Below, in pieces: positions 9,929-22,267 of a DNA stretch of 64,000 bases; within the stretch, counting starts at the first letter, position 1, and each line of letters begins with the position of its first letter. The stretch spans positions 67,199,558-67,263,557 of the forward strand of contig NC_134825.1 in the NCBI RefSeq assembly GCF_004210375.1. Direction: 5' to 3'. The translations under genes and the position numbers were made by a program. This DNA is from Tachypleus tridentatus (taxonomy: Eukaryota > Arthropoda > Merostomata > Xiphosura > Limulidae). The notes beneath the pieces were generated by a model that saw only the letters and a program-made list of their open reading frames with translations, was not told the origin of the DNA and made no database searches.

Positions 9929-11454
9929 AATGAACGGTGTATGATATAATAAGTGATCCCCTCGGTAGAGAATGGTATAATAATAAGTTAGTAAGTTGAA
10001 GGGTTTAAACTAATCAAGCTATTATAAATAAATTGATCAATAACTTTAACTCACCAAATAGATCGGTGAAAAAAATTATAAACTAGTAAAATCAAAGCAT
10101 ATACTAAAACAGATTATTTTACCTTTAAAATGTTTCTAATTTATATAAGAACCATTGTATTATTAGTAAACACACATAATTTATGTACGTTACAATTGAA
10201 ATATAATTTTATTTATTTTTAAAGTCAATATTTTGTGTAATAAGTTGGTACATTTATCTACTTATCCGTCTATCTGAAACCTCGATAGCGTGACGAAAGT
10301 AATAGAAATTGATCTAACATGTAACACAAGCATGTGTGCAGAAGACAATATCAAACTAACTATACACGAACCAAAGGCTATATATACTATGTAGCAGAGT
10401 GAATTAAGTCCATCACTAGCTGCGAATAATGTCGTATTAAAATGCAGTGGTTGTTGTCCATATTTATGAGAATTTCCACGAAACATGCAGGAACGTTAAG
10501 TCTAGAGACGCTTTAAGGTTGTACGACTAGGTTATTTGGTTACCAAGTAGGGAATGAAATTTGCAACCTACGACTATGGAAATACCACATAATATGTACA
10601 ACCTGTCTCTTTCTGAATGTCTGGCCACGAGAATTCTTCTGCATGTATTAGAGCAAGTAGGTTTCACAGGCCACTATATTACGTGACATAAATAATTTAC
10701 AGTAAAAATGCATTCAGTAAGTTAAGTGACAGTGAGAAATAGTCAAGTGTACTTTCATTTAAATTTTAAAATAGGCATAACTCTGTGTGTGTGTATTTTT
10801 TTCAGTTGTATTCAGTATTATTGTTACTTTACGCCACCGATAGGATACTCGGTGTAATAAATCAACCAGTACTTTCTCTTTTTTTCTTCTTTCTTCATTA
10901 TGTCAAACATTTCTCATTCAGACCCAGATTTTCAAATACACCATCATGAATCATTAATCGAATTCAAATACATTTTCAATGTGTTAACCCTATAGGTCAA
11001 GATGGTAACATTAGAAACATTACAGTCGTCTGTAATCTTTTGTGATGCTGAGAAAAAACGGTGTCAGAAGCAAATTTACTGCAGAATCCATAGATGAAGT
11101 TAAATTTAATTATTTACGTCACCACAGTAGGACGTAGATTTTACAAGAAGAAAACATAGTTTATTTAATTTCTGTCGCTATTTTATATTTCCATTTAACG
11201 AATTTAAAGTATACATGTTTCATTTGAATTTGACATAACATGTTAAGGTGGGTTTAGATCAGTTCTTGACACACAACTCAGTAAATGAGAAGATACAACT
11301 GCTTAATTCATATAAAATTGAAGTTATAGAACTATTGCCTGAAGGTAAAGTTACTATGCAAACATAAAACTTACTTCTGATATTATTCCATTTATGAATT
11401 CTCTGAGTACTAAGGTAAAGCTTTTATCACGTCTTTCCGCTTTAGAGATTTTAT
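9929..11454. other. Unannotated DNA
   Basis: About 1.5 kb with no gene, SINE or array that I can recognise. Only short homopolymer and TG/TA runs. Confidence 0.5.
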
Positions 11455-11822
11455 TTACCGTGGAGAATTAAAAAAGTGTGGAACGAAACACACCTTTCAG
11501 CTTTGACCAGTTTCTTAATGTACAGAATTAAAGTGTGTGAAATCAAACACTTTCTTCACCTTTAACCAGTTTCTTACTATAGAGAATCAAAGAGTACGGA
11601 ATAAAACACCTCTTTCACCTTTGACAAGTTTCTTAGCGTAGAAAAGTAAAGTGTGTGAAATCAAACACTTTCTTCACCTTTAACCAGTTTCTTACTATAG
11701 AGAATCAAAGAGTACGGAATAAAACACCTCTTTCACCTTTGACCAGTTTTTTTCTGTAGAAAATTAAAGTGTGTGAAATCTACTTTCAGTTTTTAACAGT
11801 TTTTTACTATGGATATTAAAAT
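11455..11822. repeat. Dimeric higher-order tandem array (about 60-bp monomers, about 120-bp dimer)
   Basis: Monomers follow the plan GAATTAAAGTGTGTGAAATC...ACCAGTTTCTTA. Two types alternate. Type A has AAAGTGTGTGAAATCAAACA and TTCTTCACCTTTAACC. Type B has AAAGAGTACGGAATAAAACA and CTCTTTCACCTTTGAC. A full A-B dimer is repeated almost identically (about 11520-11640 and 11640-11760), while A and B differ much more from each other. Confidence 0.9.
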
Positions 11823-13195
11823 GTGCTGCATGTAATACCTCCTATAGATTTAACTAACCAGATAAGGTGGACTTGTTTCAAGAAAAATGTGAAAGCATTT
11901 CAGTAAATAAAATCAAAATATTCCCAGAGGAAGTTTTTTTGTTAAAGGGTTTGAGGCGACCGTTTAGACCATCAGCCTGAAGGAGTCAAATCTTTGATCG
12001 CTAGAATTAGAAAATGTTTCGAAGTCAATGACATGTTGTGACAAAGCCAGCACAACCTTATACTTTTAGGTTGATATTAGGACCTTTAAGGTGACAATAA
12101 ACGAGAACTCTTGTAGCAACTAACCTAAAAACGTATTCATACCTTTTCGCTTCTGATATAATTATGTAGCCCCCTATTATTGCACGTAATCCTAAAACAG
12201 CGCACTGATATACGAATGTGTTTGATACAAAAAAATTGTGCAAACTTGAGATATTTTCAAGTACGTTGTATAAATATCATACACGAGTAACATTGATTCA
12301 TATTTAACTAATATATATGTATATGTGTACTTCTCTCAAACATTTGTGAGTGAAAAACATCTACAATTATAATACATGCGATTCGAAAAGTAGTCAAGTT
12401 ATTTGTAAGGACTTTAACTGTAGATTTGCTGTAAATAAAGTAAAACTGATTTTTTAAAAAAAGAGTAGTCACATTTGGGAAGACTATTGGAAGACTGATA
12501 TATTATGTTTTCTTCTATTTCTACATTGTCGTGTCCATGACACCCATACACCTAATCAGGTAGTTTGGGCTAATAGCTGTAAACGAATGAGCGTTCATTA
12601 TAAATCTATTATATATTTGGAAGTGTGTTTTTTGTGTGTGTTTTTTGCATAACCAGAAGATTATGATTGAAAACAAAGAAACTAATCTATGAATATGTCA
12701 GCCATACTACATATGTCGTATCCAGTGCTAACTAGGCCTTTCTGCTAATACCAGGACTCGGCAGGCTAGTTGGGATATGACAAACATAGTGGTGGTCTAG
12801 GCACGATTTTTTTTATCACAAAAAACAACTGTTATGGTGTGAACCAATGAACTGATAACACAATATTATTTATTTATTTTAACCATCGATTATGTTACAA
12901 TCGTAAAATTTGTTCTTTTAACGATTTGCTTGTTTTATTTTAATGGGCAATAAATTAAGAAATGTTGATACATGTTAGGACATTTTTATTAACTGAACAA
13001 AGCGTATATTAATTCTACTTGGGTCAAGTTATAAGAACTATACTGTCTAAGTACATCTTATTTAGCTATAGAATAATTAAATAAAGCACTAAACTACTGA
13101 TTTTATATCATCTTTAAGCTTTATCAGCACAAAACTGCACTTTACATAGGAAAAACGTCAACTTTCAGTAAGCTCTACAGATGTAGAAACTGTTT
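11823..13195. other. Unannotated DNA
   Basis: No supported feature. A short hairpin (CTAACTAGGCC...GGCAGGCTAGTT) lies at 12728-12772. Confidence 0.45.
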
Positions 13196-13340
13196 TTTAA
13201 TAGCTGCCCCCCCAGTGGTTCAACGGTATGTCTGCGGACTTACAACGCTAAAATCTGGGTTTTGATACCCATGGTGGGCAAAGCACAGATAGCCCTTTGT
13301 GTAGCTTTGTGCTTAATTCAAAAACAACAGCTTTAATAGC
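13196..13340 (+). mobile_element. V1-family SINE with 9-bp target duplication
   Basis: The element lies at about 13205-13331 between TTTAATAGC (13196-13204) and TTTAATAGC (13332-13340). It shows CCCCCCAGTGGTTCAACGGT, loop CTTACAA (anticodon TAC, Val-like), GGGTTTTGATACCC (B box), GGTGGGCAAAGCACAGATAG, and the tail GTAGCTTTGTGCTTAATTC. It is the best-preserved V1 copy here. Confidence 0.9.
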
Positions 13341-14217
13341 AGTTTTTAATTTTATTAATTACACTTTGTCACCCATCCTTTTCGGGTTACCCAGACTTGT
13401 CATTACTCCCTTATTATATGCGAGGCTAATGGCACAAACATTTCTTCTACACGCTTTGGAGCATTGGGAAAAGTATGAAAAATGACTTTCGCCAATTTAG
13501 CGATAGCAAAAGAAAACGAACTATGTCTGTAAATATTAAGAAAAACAAGAAACAGAGAAAAACTCGGATAGGAAAAAGGAATGATAACTTGCATGTCTGG
13601 ATTCCTAAGTAAAGACTAGCTACCCAGCTCGAGCGATTTTCAAGTCTTGGTTGATTAAATGGACACAGGCTTACAGATTATTACATACTATTCAACAATG
13701 TGTATGAACATAGTCAAAAGCAATAACTGACCAGAAGCTCGAAGAAGAACTAGTCTATCTTGTGGAAATATTTCACAGAAACCCCTAGAGAATCAGTAAA
13801 TATAGAACTAAAGAAATCCATAAAATGTTGACTTTCTATATGAAACTGTTTCAACAAGTTTTATAAGGGAAGTTCTAAATATTGGTATTCATGGAGATAA
13901 ACACTATGACAATATGATTGATGCACATGCAGCATTTGATTGATCAAATAACGCGCGGTTTAAATATGTAATAATAAGGTAATAAAGACAATTACAATGT
14001 AGCATGGGTTATACAAGGCTTACCTGTAACACCCAAATTAGTATATACTTTCATACACAGAAAGGAGTTCACAGATGAAAGAGGTATGTTTAGTACCTTT
14101 TTTGTTTTTTTGGCTTGCTGCTTTAAACGTTTAAAAATATTCATGTTAACATACAGAAAAGCAAACTAATAAGATATACATATCGAAAAGAGGAGTGAAA
14201 TTAAACATCAATAAAGT
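13341..14217. other. Unannotated DNA
   Basis: No supported gene or repeat. Confidence 0.45.
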
Positions 14218-14341
14218 TTTTATTTGTTATTAAGCACAAGTATATACAAAAGGCTATCAGTTCTCTCCCCACCACATGTATCGAAACCCGGTTTCTAGCA
14301 ATATAAGTTAGTAGACATGCCGCTCTGCCACTGAGGGGCCA
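14218..14341 (-). mobile_element. V1-family SINE
   Basis: Minus-strand copy: tail TTTGTTATTAAGCACAAG, then CCACCACATGTATCGAAACC, GTAGACATGCCGCTCTGCCA and CTGAGGGGCC. Near full length. Confidence 0.85.
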
Positions 14342-15939
14342 ACAACAAAGTGTAGAAAAGTATAAATATATAAATAAAGGGGTAATTATAAATTTAATGT
14401 GCACTTAGTTTTTAAATCATACGATTTTTTTTTAGAAATACATGTATGATTGTAAGTTTCTTTTGCTTTAACGTAACAGGAGTAAATCACGTCAGAACTG
14501 TGGCAGTTTGGTCGACCTAGAATTTCATTATATTAGTAGAAATACAAGATGTGATTATTCGTTTGATTACCAGTAGTTTATTTTTATGTCTCTCACTCCT
14601 GTAATAAACAAAAAGTATAAAACTAAGATTGTTACTGGTAGTATCACCGTCCCCTGAAAAAAACAAACAAATCTCAGTTTGTCTCGTGTTCTTGACTATA
14701 GTTTGACAAAGGACACATACTCGAAACATGTAAAATAAAAACACGTTATGCGGATACTAATATAACTTTATAATAACTTAGAAACTTTCAACCAGAATTA
14801 GTATAACGTGTTCTATAAACTGTAATTCCCTTATGTGCTTTCTGTAAACGCAGCCAAGCGTAAACATGAAAACAGCCCCAACAAATATGGTCTAGCGACA
14901 AAATTCACGGAATAAACATTTTCCACAAAGCACATTACTCCAAGTTTTATTTCTAAGTACAACATTCAGTACACCAAACAACGGTCTCACTGATTAAAAT
15001 GTGAGAAAGACACTTTACCGGCGCTCATAACGGTTGCTGGCTCTTTAGCGTTGAGCCCATAAAAGTAACTTTCTCTATAAATATAAGAAAATGTGTGTAT
15101 TGTCGTGTCAAGGTGAACGATAGAGCCGAGTCTACCAATATATTCTAAGCTGATAAGATGTGTAATCTGCAGGCCAAGCTGTTGTGATTGCAAAGCAATG
15201 AGCAATTCGTCACTGTTGAAGAAAGAATGTGACACGAATAAGAAACGTTATTTAGCGACTTGTAAGACAAATAGCAGCTGGCTCTTTCAGTGACACATAA
15301 TGAAACAGAAGAGACTAGCATGTGGGTAATACTCACGATATTTGTTCCAAACTATGATATCTAGAACACAGAAAGCGGTGATTAGAACGCAAAACTGTTA
15401 TCACGAGAAGATTTCTTTGTTGCTTCCAGCTACTCATCTGTACCTGAGGGTTACCTTATCACAACCACCAGGTTTTTCGTTAATCTTGATGAAACCGATA
15501 AAAGTGAAAAGGTATGACCTTCTACTTAACCGAATACAGCGTAGTATATCAAACTGGAGTTAGTATAGCCACTGGCATCGATCAGTTGAAACCTGAAAGA
15601 TAGAGAGGGACTTTTATATTTAGTTTGTGGATAGGTGGTTTCGTTTTTTTTCAACATACTATCGAGTGTAAGAAGCAATATAACCTTGACACTGAAGACC
15701 TCTTCTAATCCTTTACTGTCACTAATCATAAGTTGTTGTTTTTTTTAAATAAATGATTCAACTTTCTTGCGGAGCTATATTTCAAGTTGAAAATTATAAG
15801 CTCTAGAAGGGATAAGTAATATGTCTTAATTACGAGATCATATGATAAATCTTGAAAGATTCTGTGAGCTAAACATTTTAAAATAGTACTATTTATAGGA
15901 CTATAAAAACATGAATCAAATTTAAAAGCAAAACGCCGC
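14342..15939. other. Unannotated DNA
   Basis: Several short open frames overlap on both strands (for example near 14990-15560), but none shows a recognisable domain or codon bias. I call no gene. Confidence 0.45.
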
Positions 15940-16005
15940 CCTCCAGGGGGCCGTAAAATTGACCTCAATTAATTTAAAAAGACTTATCACAGCGCCCTCT
16001 GGTTT
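15940..16005. promoter_or_regulatory. Pair of CTCF-like motifs, convergent
   Basis: CCTCCAGGGGGCCG at 15940-15953 (+) and, on the minus strand, AAACCAGAGGGCGC (15992-16005) each match the CTCF core CCASYAGRKGGCRS at 12 of 14 positions by eye. They stand out as GC-rich islands in AT-rich DNA. The match is suggestive only. Arthropods have CTCF with a conserved core motif, but binding here is untested. Confidence 0.3.
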
Positions 16006-16705
16006 GTAGTTAGTTTTTTAATCAATTGGCAACATATGAAACCCATCCCGTAAATCACTAACTGACTATTACTATAAAAACAATCGAACTAGAGTGTGAC
16101 TACGGAATTCTAATAGAGTGGAAGACAATCATCCCCCGGAAACTTTTATTTTAATATTACACTAATATTTTAGTTGTAAAGGGAAAAAAATGTTTCTCTA
16201 TATTTTTATTATTTTCTCGTTATTTTTTGTCCTGAAACTTTGTCTTTAAGAGCACCAGAATTATCCGTTGTTCATATGAGAGATATATAACAGCACAATA
16301 TGGAATACTTGATATTAACAGCATACTTCTATTGCCTTGACTTCAACATATCAAGACACTATGTGGAATATTCGTTTCTTTACGATAATGAAAGACTATT
16401 TGAACATACAGTTTAACATCTTTACAACATACAGCCACATCGTGAGGAGGTTTATCTACGTTTTCTGCAAATTTATGATGATTTTAAATGGTTATGTACT
16501 GTTAGATATTTATAATTTTTTTTTAATTATTTGTAAAAAAACAAACAAAAAATTTTCAAATGTTTGCCAGTTTTCTTTTATAATTAAGTTGATGTTTTCT
16601 TTCTTTATTGAACTTACAAAAGTAAAAACAAAATATGGTCAATTTAAGCTATATTTAATGAAGTTGTTGGTTATTTTCTTTTCTTCGGATAACTTACCAA
16701 ACATT
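16006..16705. other. Unannotated DNA
   Basis: An open frame at 16337-16714 (+) encodes a Phe/Ile/Lys-rich peptide typical of AT-rich noncoding DNA and ends inside a SINE. I do not call it a gene. Confidence 0.5.
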
Positions 16706-16810
16706 CCCCAGTAAGTCATCAACTTACAACGCTAAGATCCGAGGTTTGATTCCCTGCAGTCAACAGAGTGCAAACAGCTCGTTTTACAACTTTGAGCTAA
16801 AATAAACGAG
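16706..16810 (+). mobile_element. V1-family SINE, 5'-shortened
   Basis: TCAACTTACAACGCTAAGAT followed by GGTTTGATTCCCTGCAG and TTTACAACTTTGAGCTAAAA. The head is shortened; the order of blocks is that of V1. Confidence 0.7.
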
Positions 16811-17791
16811 CAAACTTGACGAAAAATATTATTAGCTTTATGTTGATTCTGTAACGATTTCAGGTTTACTTCAAGTAAAATCTTGAAAAGGGTAGCTTTT
16901 GAGCATAATGACAGAGTTGAGGCCCTATCCAACGAAGCGCTTAATACTCATTAATAGTCACTCCAATAACTTTTATTGCTATAATTAACTGGTAATATTG
17001 TTTCTCAAGGTAAGAGTTTGGTCGAACTGTACAATTTTAGACGTTACACAACACAGAATCACTGTCAGTAACGAGCGAATCAACTCAGGGATTTTACTCT
17101 TTTATTGAAGTGCTTAAATTAAAGTGTTATTGCAGTTAAAGTGCTCAAAATATTCAATACTAGTTGTTGAAAATGTCTGTCATTTTAGGTTTTGTGATTT
17201 CGCAAACATTTTCAGTTCATAAATTGGAAAAAGTATATATATATATACACACATCATGATATTAATATTTGAAATTGATTTTTTTTCACGCATTTATGGA
17301 AAAAGTAGAGAATCTGGTTCATTATGAGTTTAAAGCGACAACGAACGTGCCTAATGTAACAGAAATTCTTGCGTCAGTTCAGTGTTGGCGACTAACAATA
17401 AATATAACACATCTTTTGTTGCCGTTTAGATTTAGTTAACTTAGGTAACAAATTAGTTCATGATGCATAACGTGTATATGTGGCTTCAAGTGGATGACAA
17501 GGTATTGAATTTATTTATAATATATATGTATAAATATATACGTTGATCAGTAGTTTGGATAGTGTTACATCACAATAAGACTTATAGAAATGTAAATCAC
17601 GTATTTCTTTACTAGCCATATATGGTTTTCAAATAAAAAACTCTGTAATGCTATTTCAAATGCACGTTGCCTATTGTACGTCACTACCGGTAAGGTCTTT
17701 AGCTCAATACCAATAAGTATATTATCAGCTAAGTTTGCAGCATACAAAGACTAAACAAATATGCTACTTATATCAGTCATTTATCAGACAT
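16811..17791. other. Unannotated DNA
   Basis: No supported feature; short TA microsatellites at about 17236 and 17520. Confidence 0.45.
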
Positions 17792-18430
17792 CTAGTTTTA
17801 TAGCTATATAACCTAAGCTGATGAAATATGATATGTTGTTCGGTAGTTGGTGTGGTATTAAACAGAGACAACTAGTTTTATGCTGAATAGCGCCTAAGTT
17901 GGCGAAACATGATATGTTGTTCGGTAGTTGGTGTGGTATTAGACACAAACAACCAATTTTATGGTGAATAGTGCCTAAGTTGGCAAAACGTGATATGTAG
18001 TTAGGTAGTAAGTGTGGTATTAAACACAGACATCCAGTTTTATGGTGAATAACACCTAAGCTAGCAAAACGTGATATATAGTTAGGTAGTAAGTGTGGTA
18101 TTAAACACAGACATCCAGTTTTATGGTGAATAGCACCTAAGCTGGCAAAACGTGATATGTAGTTAGGTAGTAAGTGCGGTATTAAACACAGACATCCAGT
18201 TTTATGGTGAATAACACCTAAGCTAGCAAAACGTGATATGTAGTTAGGTAGTAAGTGTGGTATTAAACACAGACATCCAGTTTTATGGTGAATAGCACCT
18301 AAACTGGCGAAACGTAACATGTTGTTCGGTAGTTGGTGTGGTATTAAACACAGACATCCAGTTTTATGGTGAATAGCACCTAAACTGGCGAAACGTGATA
18401 TGTTGTTCGGTAGTTGGTGTGGTATTACAC
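17792..18430. repeat. 81-bp minisatellite, about 8 copies, open in one minus-strand frame
   Basis: The unit starts CCAGTTTTATGGTGAATAAC and includes CACCTAAGCTAGC, AAAACGTGATATG and GTAAGTGTGGTATTAAACAC. The first unit is 80 bp, the later ones 81 bp (27 codons). Because 81 is a multiple of three, one minus-strand frame stays open from about 18440 to 17784 and reads as a 27-residue repeat (RFASLGVIHHKTGCLCLIPH + LLPNYIS). There is no upstream start signal and no flanking coding sequence. I treat it as a minisatellite, with the open frame as an oddity. Confidence 0.92.
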
Positions 18431-20712
18431 AGTAAGACTAATAATCATTTTTATCACATATATTTTACTGATTCATTTTATCTTATTAAAATATTAGCTT
18501 CAAACTCCGCTCACTAAAGAGATAAAATCAAAGGAAAAAGTACAGAATATATTATGTTTGTCTACAATACACGGTACAGTTGTGAAACTTTACAGGACTA
18601 ATACAACTTGCGTCTTCAGCTGTCTTGTTAGCTGTTTGTGCTAACATGTACTGTAAATATTGTAGTTTTACAACTGGTAAAAAACAGAAATATCTGCGTT
18701 CTACTCACCACCGAAGGGTATATACGCAATGCCATTGGGGGGGGGGGGACGAAGGGAGTGTTATACAGTTAAAAGTGATTTTTACCATTTTTATTCCACC
18801 TCATTTATATCCGTGTTTCGCCAGATTTAGCGTTTTACGTTTAATGTTTTATGTTTCATTGAAAACTTAAGGATGAGAGAGTCAATACCGCAAATGTACG
18901 TATTACAATTGCAACTTTATATTGTTTGAAACTTACAATATTGTATACTGGCAGATTGTTCTAACTATGTATCTTAATACATTATTGGTAATTTAAAACT
19001 GTGTATTGTTGAAGGCTCAAGACTAAAACTGGAAGTGCACTTCCTGTTACATGAATATGATAAAAACATGTTCTCCACGTTGAGCCGACATGCGAGTTTT
19101 CTTTATTTAGCCCTAAAAAGCACGATTATCGAGTATTTTATTTTAGAGAAGAGAATTATCTTCAATAACCACCTTAAAGGATTAGACAGCTTTAACTAAG
19201 TCAGTTTTGTGTACTATCTTGTTCCTTGCCAATTATCTCTATTCAAACATCTTGAATTAATTACCATCATGTTTATATTCTATGGAATTTATTAACCCTT
19301 ATCAAGATTGTGTCTAACTAATCTGATTCAGTATTATCTATTTGTTTGACTTTTCTGTATTGTAATGATATTTTATGAGAGAAAATAAAGAAGTCAGTGA
19401 CATATGAGAAAATGCGAAAAATGAATTTTCTAGATAGCTGTTCTACCACTATTTTTTAGGTATTGTTAAGTTCTTACACTCAATTTCTACAATTTATTTC
19501 AACTGGAGAAAACTGCATCTCAAAATTATTTTTATCACTGCTAGAGATAAACCTGAATCAAGTTTCTTTTCTTTTTCTAAGATTATATTTATAACCACTT
19601 CAGAATGAGTTATAGATCCCCTCCATTGATAACGAAATGCACGTAACAGCTTTGGGGTACAGTAGCCAAAGGAGAAACACTGGTGATTAAAATTAATAAA
19701 CTGGTAGATAACAGGCTTTCAAATATTAGAAGAAACTGATACGAATTGTTTACTATTTTTCACAATTTGGAGAGAAATCCAAAAATTAAAAACAGGGTAA
19801 TTTTATGTGGTATCGAACTATGGGTTCTTGATTTCGCTGTTTTCATTAAAAATACTGACTGCTTTGCGAAAAAGGAAGAACGCGCTGTTATGAACGCAAA
19901 ACTTTCTTTGTCTTTTCGTAAAATAAACTTTGAAGTGAGCAAATAATGACGAAGCATAAATAATTTATGTCAAACCAAAAATTTAAAGTCACTGGACTAA
20001 GCCAACCGAGGACAGATATTAATTTAGATAAGTTCCTCTACTTTCTGACATTGGTTTTCTATAAATCTTTAATAATCTTTTGCAATCAACAACCGAAAGG
20101 TGTCGTGCATAATAAAACATCAGTTTTTTATATCGATTTTTTTCCAAATTTGCTAAGATTGTTTGTTTTGCGCGAATTTGAAAACAAAAAAACTTGAAGG
20201 CAGTTCACCTTAACCTGTTCTCATAAAGTTAGTGTGATAGAAAGAAAAATTAATGTCTTTCTGGTATATTTATGCGAAATAATTTGCTAGTAGACTGTAG
20301 ATGTCACAATGAATTTGTTTAATCAATCTAGAGTTCTGTATCTTTCTTTTAAGATTTAAATCTACTAGAATGTAAGTTTGTAAACGTACATAAGAACAAA
20401 TAAAATTAATATTTGTTTTAAAGCTTGTACTACATTACTTGAGCTTCACCAACGGTTTTACATGTTTTTATAAATTATTACAATTGCTTATAAGAATCTG
20501 TGTAGTGATATGTGTATTATAATAAAACTTAGTTTTTGTCTGTTCTGAAATGCGTGCGCACTTTATTAAGTATACAAGCTCGCGCACTTCATTTTCAACG
20601 GATGTACGTATATTTTATTATTTTATTAGACCCTTTGTGCAACAACATATTAAAGCTGTATCAAAACCTGACGTTGGGTCATAAAACAACACAACAAGTT
20701 TACTTATTGATG
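18431..20712. other. Unannotated DNA
   Basis: About 2.3 kb with no gene or dispersed repeat that I recognise. A run of about ten G at 18737-18747 could form a G-quadruplex. Short open frames on both strands near 19750-19950 overlap and carry no domain. Confidence 0.45.
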
Positions 20713-20836
20713 TCACCCGCTAGTACAGCGGTAAGTCTACGGATTTACAACGCTAAAATTAGGGGTTTGATTTCCCTCGGTGGACTCAGCAGATAGCCTG
20801 ATGTGGCTTTGTTATAAGAAAACACACACACACACT
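20713..20836 (+). mobile_element. V2-family SINE
   Basis: CACCCGCTAGTACAGCGGTA, GATTTACAACGCTAAAATTA, GGGTTTGATTTCCCTCGGTG, CAGCAGATAGCCTGATGTGG, and the tail TTATAAGAAAACACACAC extended into a (CA)n microsatellite. Confidence 0.9.
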
Positions 20837-20934
20837 TATTTATTGGTATTATTAAAGTACAGTAAAATTCAGCTATAATAGAAGTAACTTAAAAAACGGA
20901 CACAAGTTACAGTCTTGTCGAATATAGGCCGTAC

Positions 20935-21003
20935 TTAACCCTTAAACAGCGGAAATGTAGGTAGTAGCATCAATTAATGATGGCAGCCGTTTAAGGATTA
21001 ATA
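20935..21003. repeat. Small palindromic element, copy 1
   Basis: Ends CCCTTAAACAGCGG and CAGCCGTTTAAGG are near inverse complements. The inner part reads TAGTAGCATCAATTAATGATG. It matches the inverse of 48571-48641. Confidence 0.7.
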
Positions 21004-21473
21004 CAGGCTTAACTAATATTAGGCCTAAGAATGTGTATTTACAGATTTCGGTGTTTATGATTAGAATTCTTTTGCATTATTCTATAACTCATGTATTTAA
21101 AAGCGTTCTTTTGCAATAAAGACACTAATTTTGGCGCAACTGATTTTCGGGTCTCTACTAGTCGCTGTATAACTTATAATTTCGTAAAACGTTATTCGCT
21201 TCTTTCTTATACACCTTTCTGTGTATTTAGAATTCCTTAATAAGCTAATGCACACTAAGATTTAAGTGCAGTATCGCACATGACCATTTACGTTCATGTA
21301 GGCAACAAAATATACAACAAAAATTATATTTGTAAACAAATTGAAATTCAAAACTGAAAGGGGAGTATTTAAAAGTTTGATCGTGATAAATCCTTTATGA
21401 ACCATATATATCACTAAGTTTAATTCTACTAAGACGTTTGGTTAACACTTTATTAGGACTTCTTCCATGTGTC

Positions 21474-21615
21474 TCGGCCAAGTATAGCCTAGTTATAAGG
21501 TTGCACGTACTGTGAGTCTGAGTATTCATGGTTCACAACCCACTGTCACCAAAAATGTACTTTGCAATTTGATACTGTGGGTGCATTATAACTAATGACT
21601 ATCAAATCCTATTAT
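21474..21615 (+). mobile_element. Old tRNA-derived SINE, degenerate
   Basis: TCGGCCAAGTATAGCCTAGT, GTGAGTCTGAGTATTCATGG TTCACAACCC, CACCAAAAATGTACTTTGC, and CTGTGGGTGCATTATAACTA. The order of blocks resembles family T, but with a different head and heavy divergence. Probably an older related subfamily. Confidence 0.55.
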
Positions 21616-22157
21616 TTGATTATACAAAATTGGCCCAGTGTGTCTTAATCAAAATTGATTCCTTGATATCCCTCATTTGAGGGTCACTGGTCTGTTTAAT
21701 TAGCATAACACTTTCTTACATGATGCAACGATCATGAAACAAGCATGTTTAGTAACAGTGAATTTCTTGGTATTGTACAATCTTGTATTTTCTTTTATGT
21801 TTATTTCTGTAAGATATAAAAAAAATGTTTAATGTAGGTAGTATTATTAATTAGTTTATTCTATATTTATAATTCATTGATGTCGAGGCTATAGTACGTT
21901 TTTTCTGCAAACCATTTATGTCAAAACTAGATCTCTAGAAGACCTAAGTGACAGTCGCATAAATAGCTGCGACCAGACAAGAGGATACAGAGTAAAAGTA
22001 AAGCTATGTGAAAGCAAACTTCGGTAAGAGAAAAGCTAGAAAGCGTACTTGAAGAGTTAAAGAACTAAACCGATATTGAACTGAATGTAAAATTTTTATT
22101 TCAACAGTGCAAGCTGACTTTTGTCAAATAACTATTGTTCTATAACTAAACATAAGA

Positions 22158-22267
22158 TGATGCAGTAGCTTAGTGATAATCGTAAGAGTTTATGAAACTA
22201 AAATTCCGGGTTCAATCCCTGTGGACGACACATCATGTAGATAGCCTATTCTGTAGTTAGAGCAAAC
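22158..22267 (+). mobile_element. V1-family SINE, diverged
   Basis: GATGCAGTAGCTTAGTGATA, GGGTTCAATCCCTGTGGACG and GTAGATAGCCTATTCTGTAG. Related to V1/V2, but the tail is altered. Confidence 0.65.

Noticed and set aside
16337..16714. A 125-codon plus-strand frame
   Set aside because: Composition (Phe, Ile, Lys, Asn) is that of random AT-rich DNA and it ends inside a SINE; no domain seen.
18736..18748. G run as a possible regulatory G-quadruplex
   Set aside because: A single uninterrupted G tract may be a sequencing or slippage product, and it has no companion signals.
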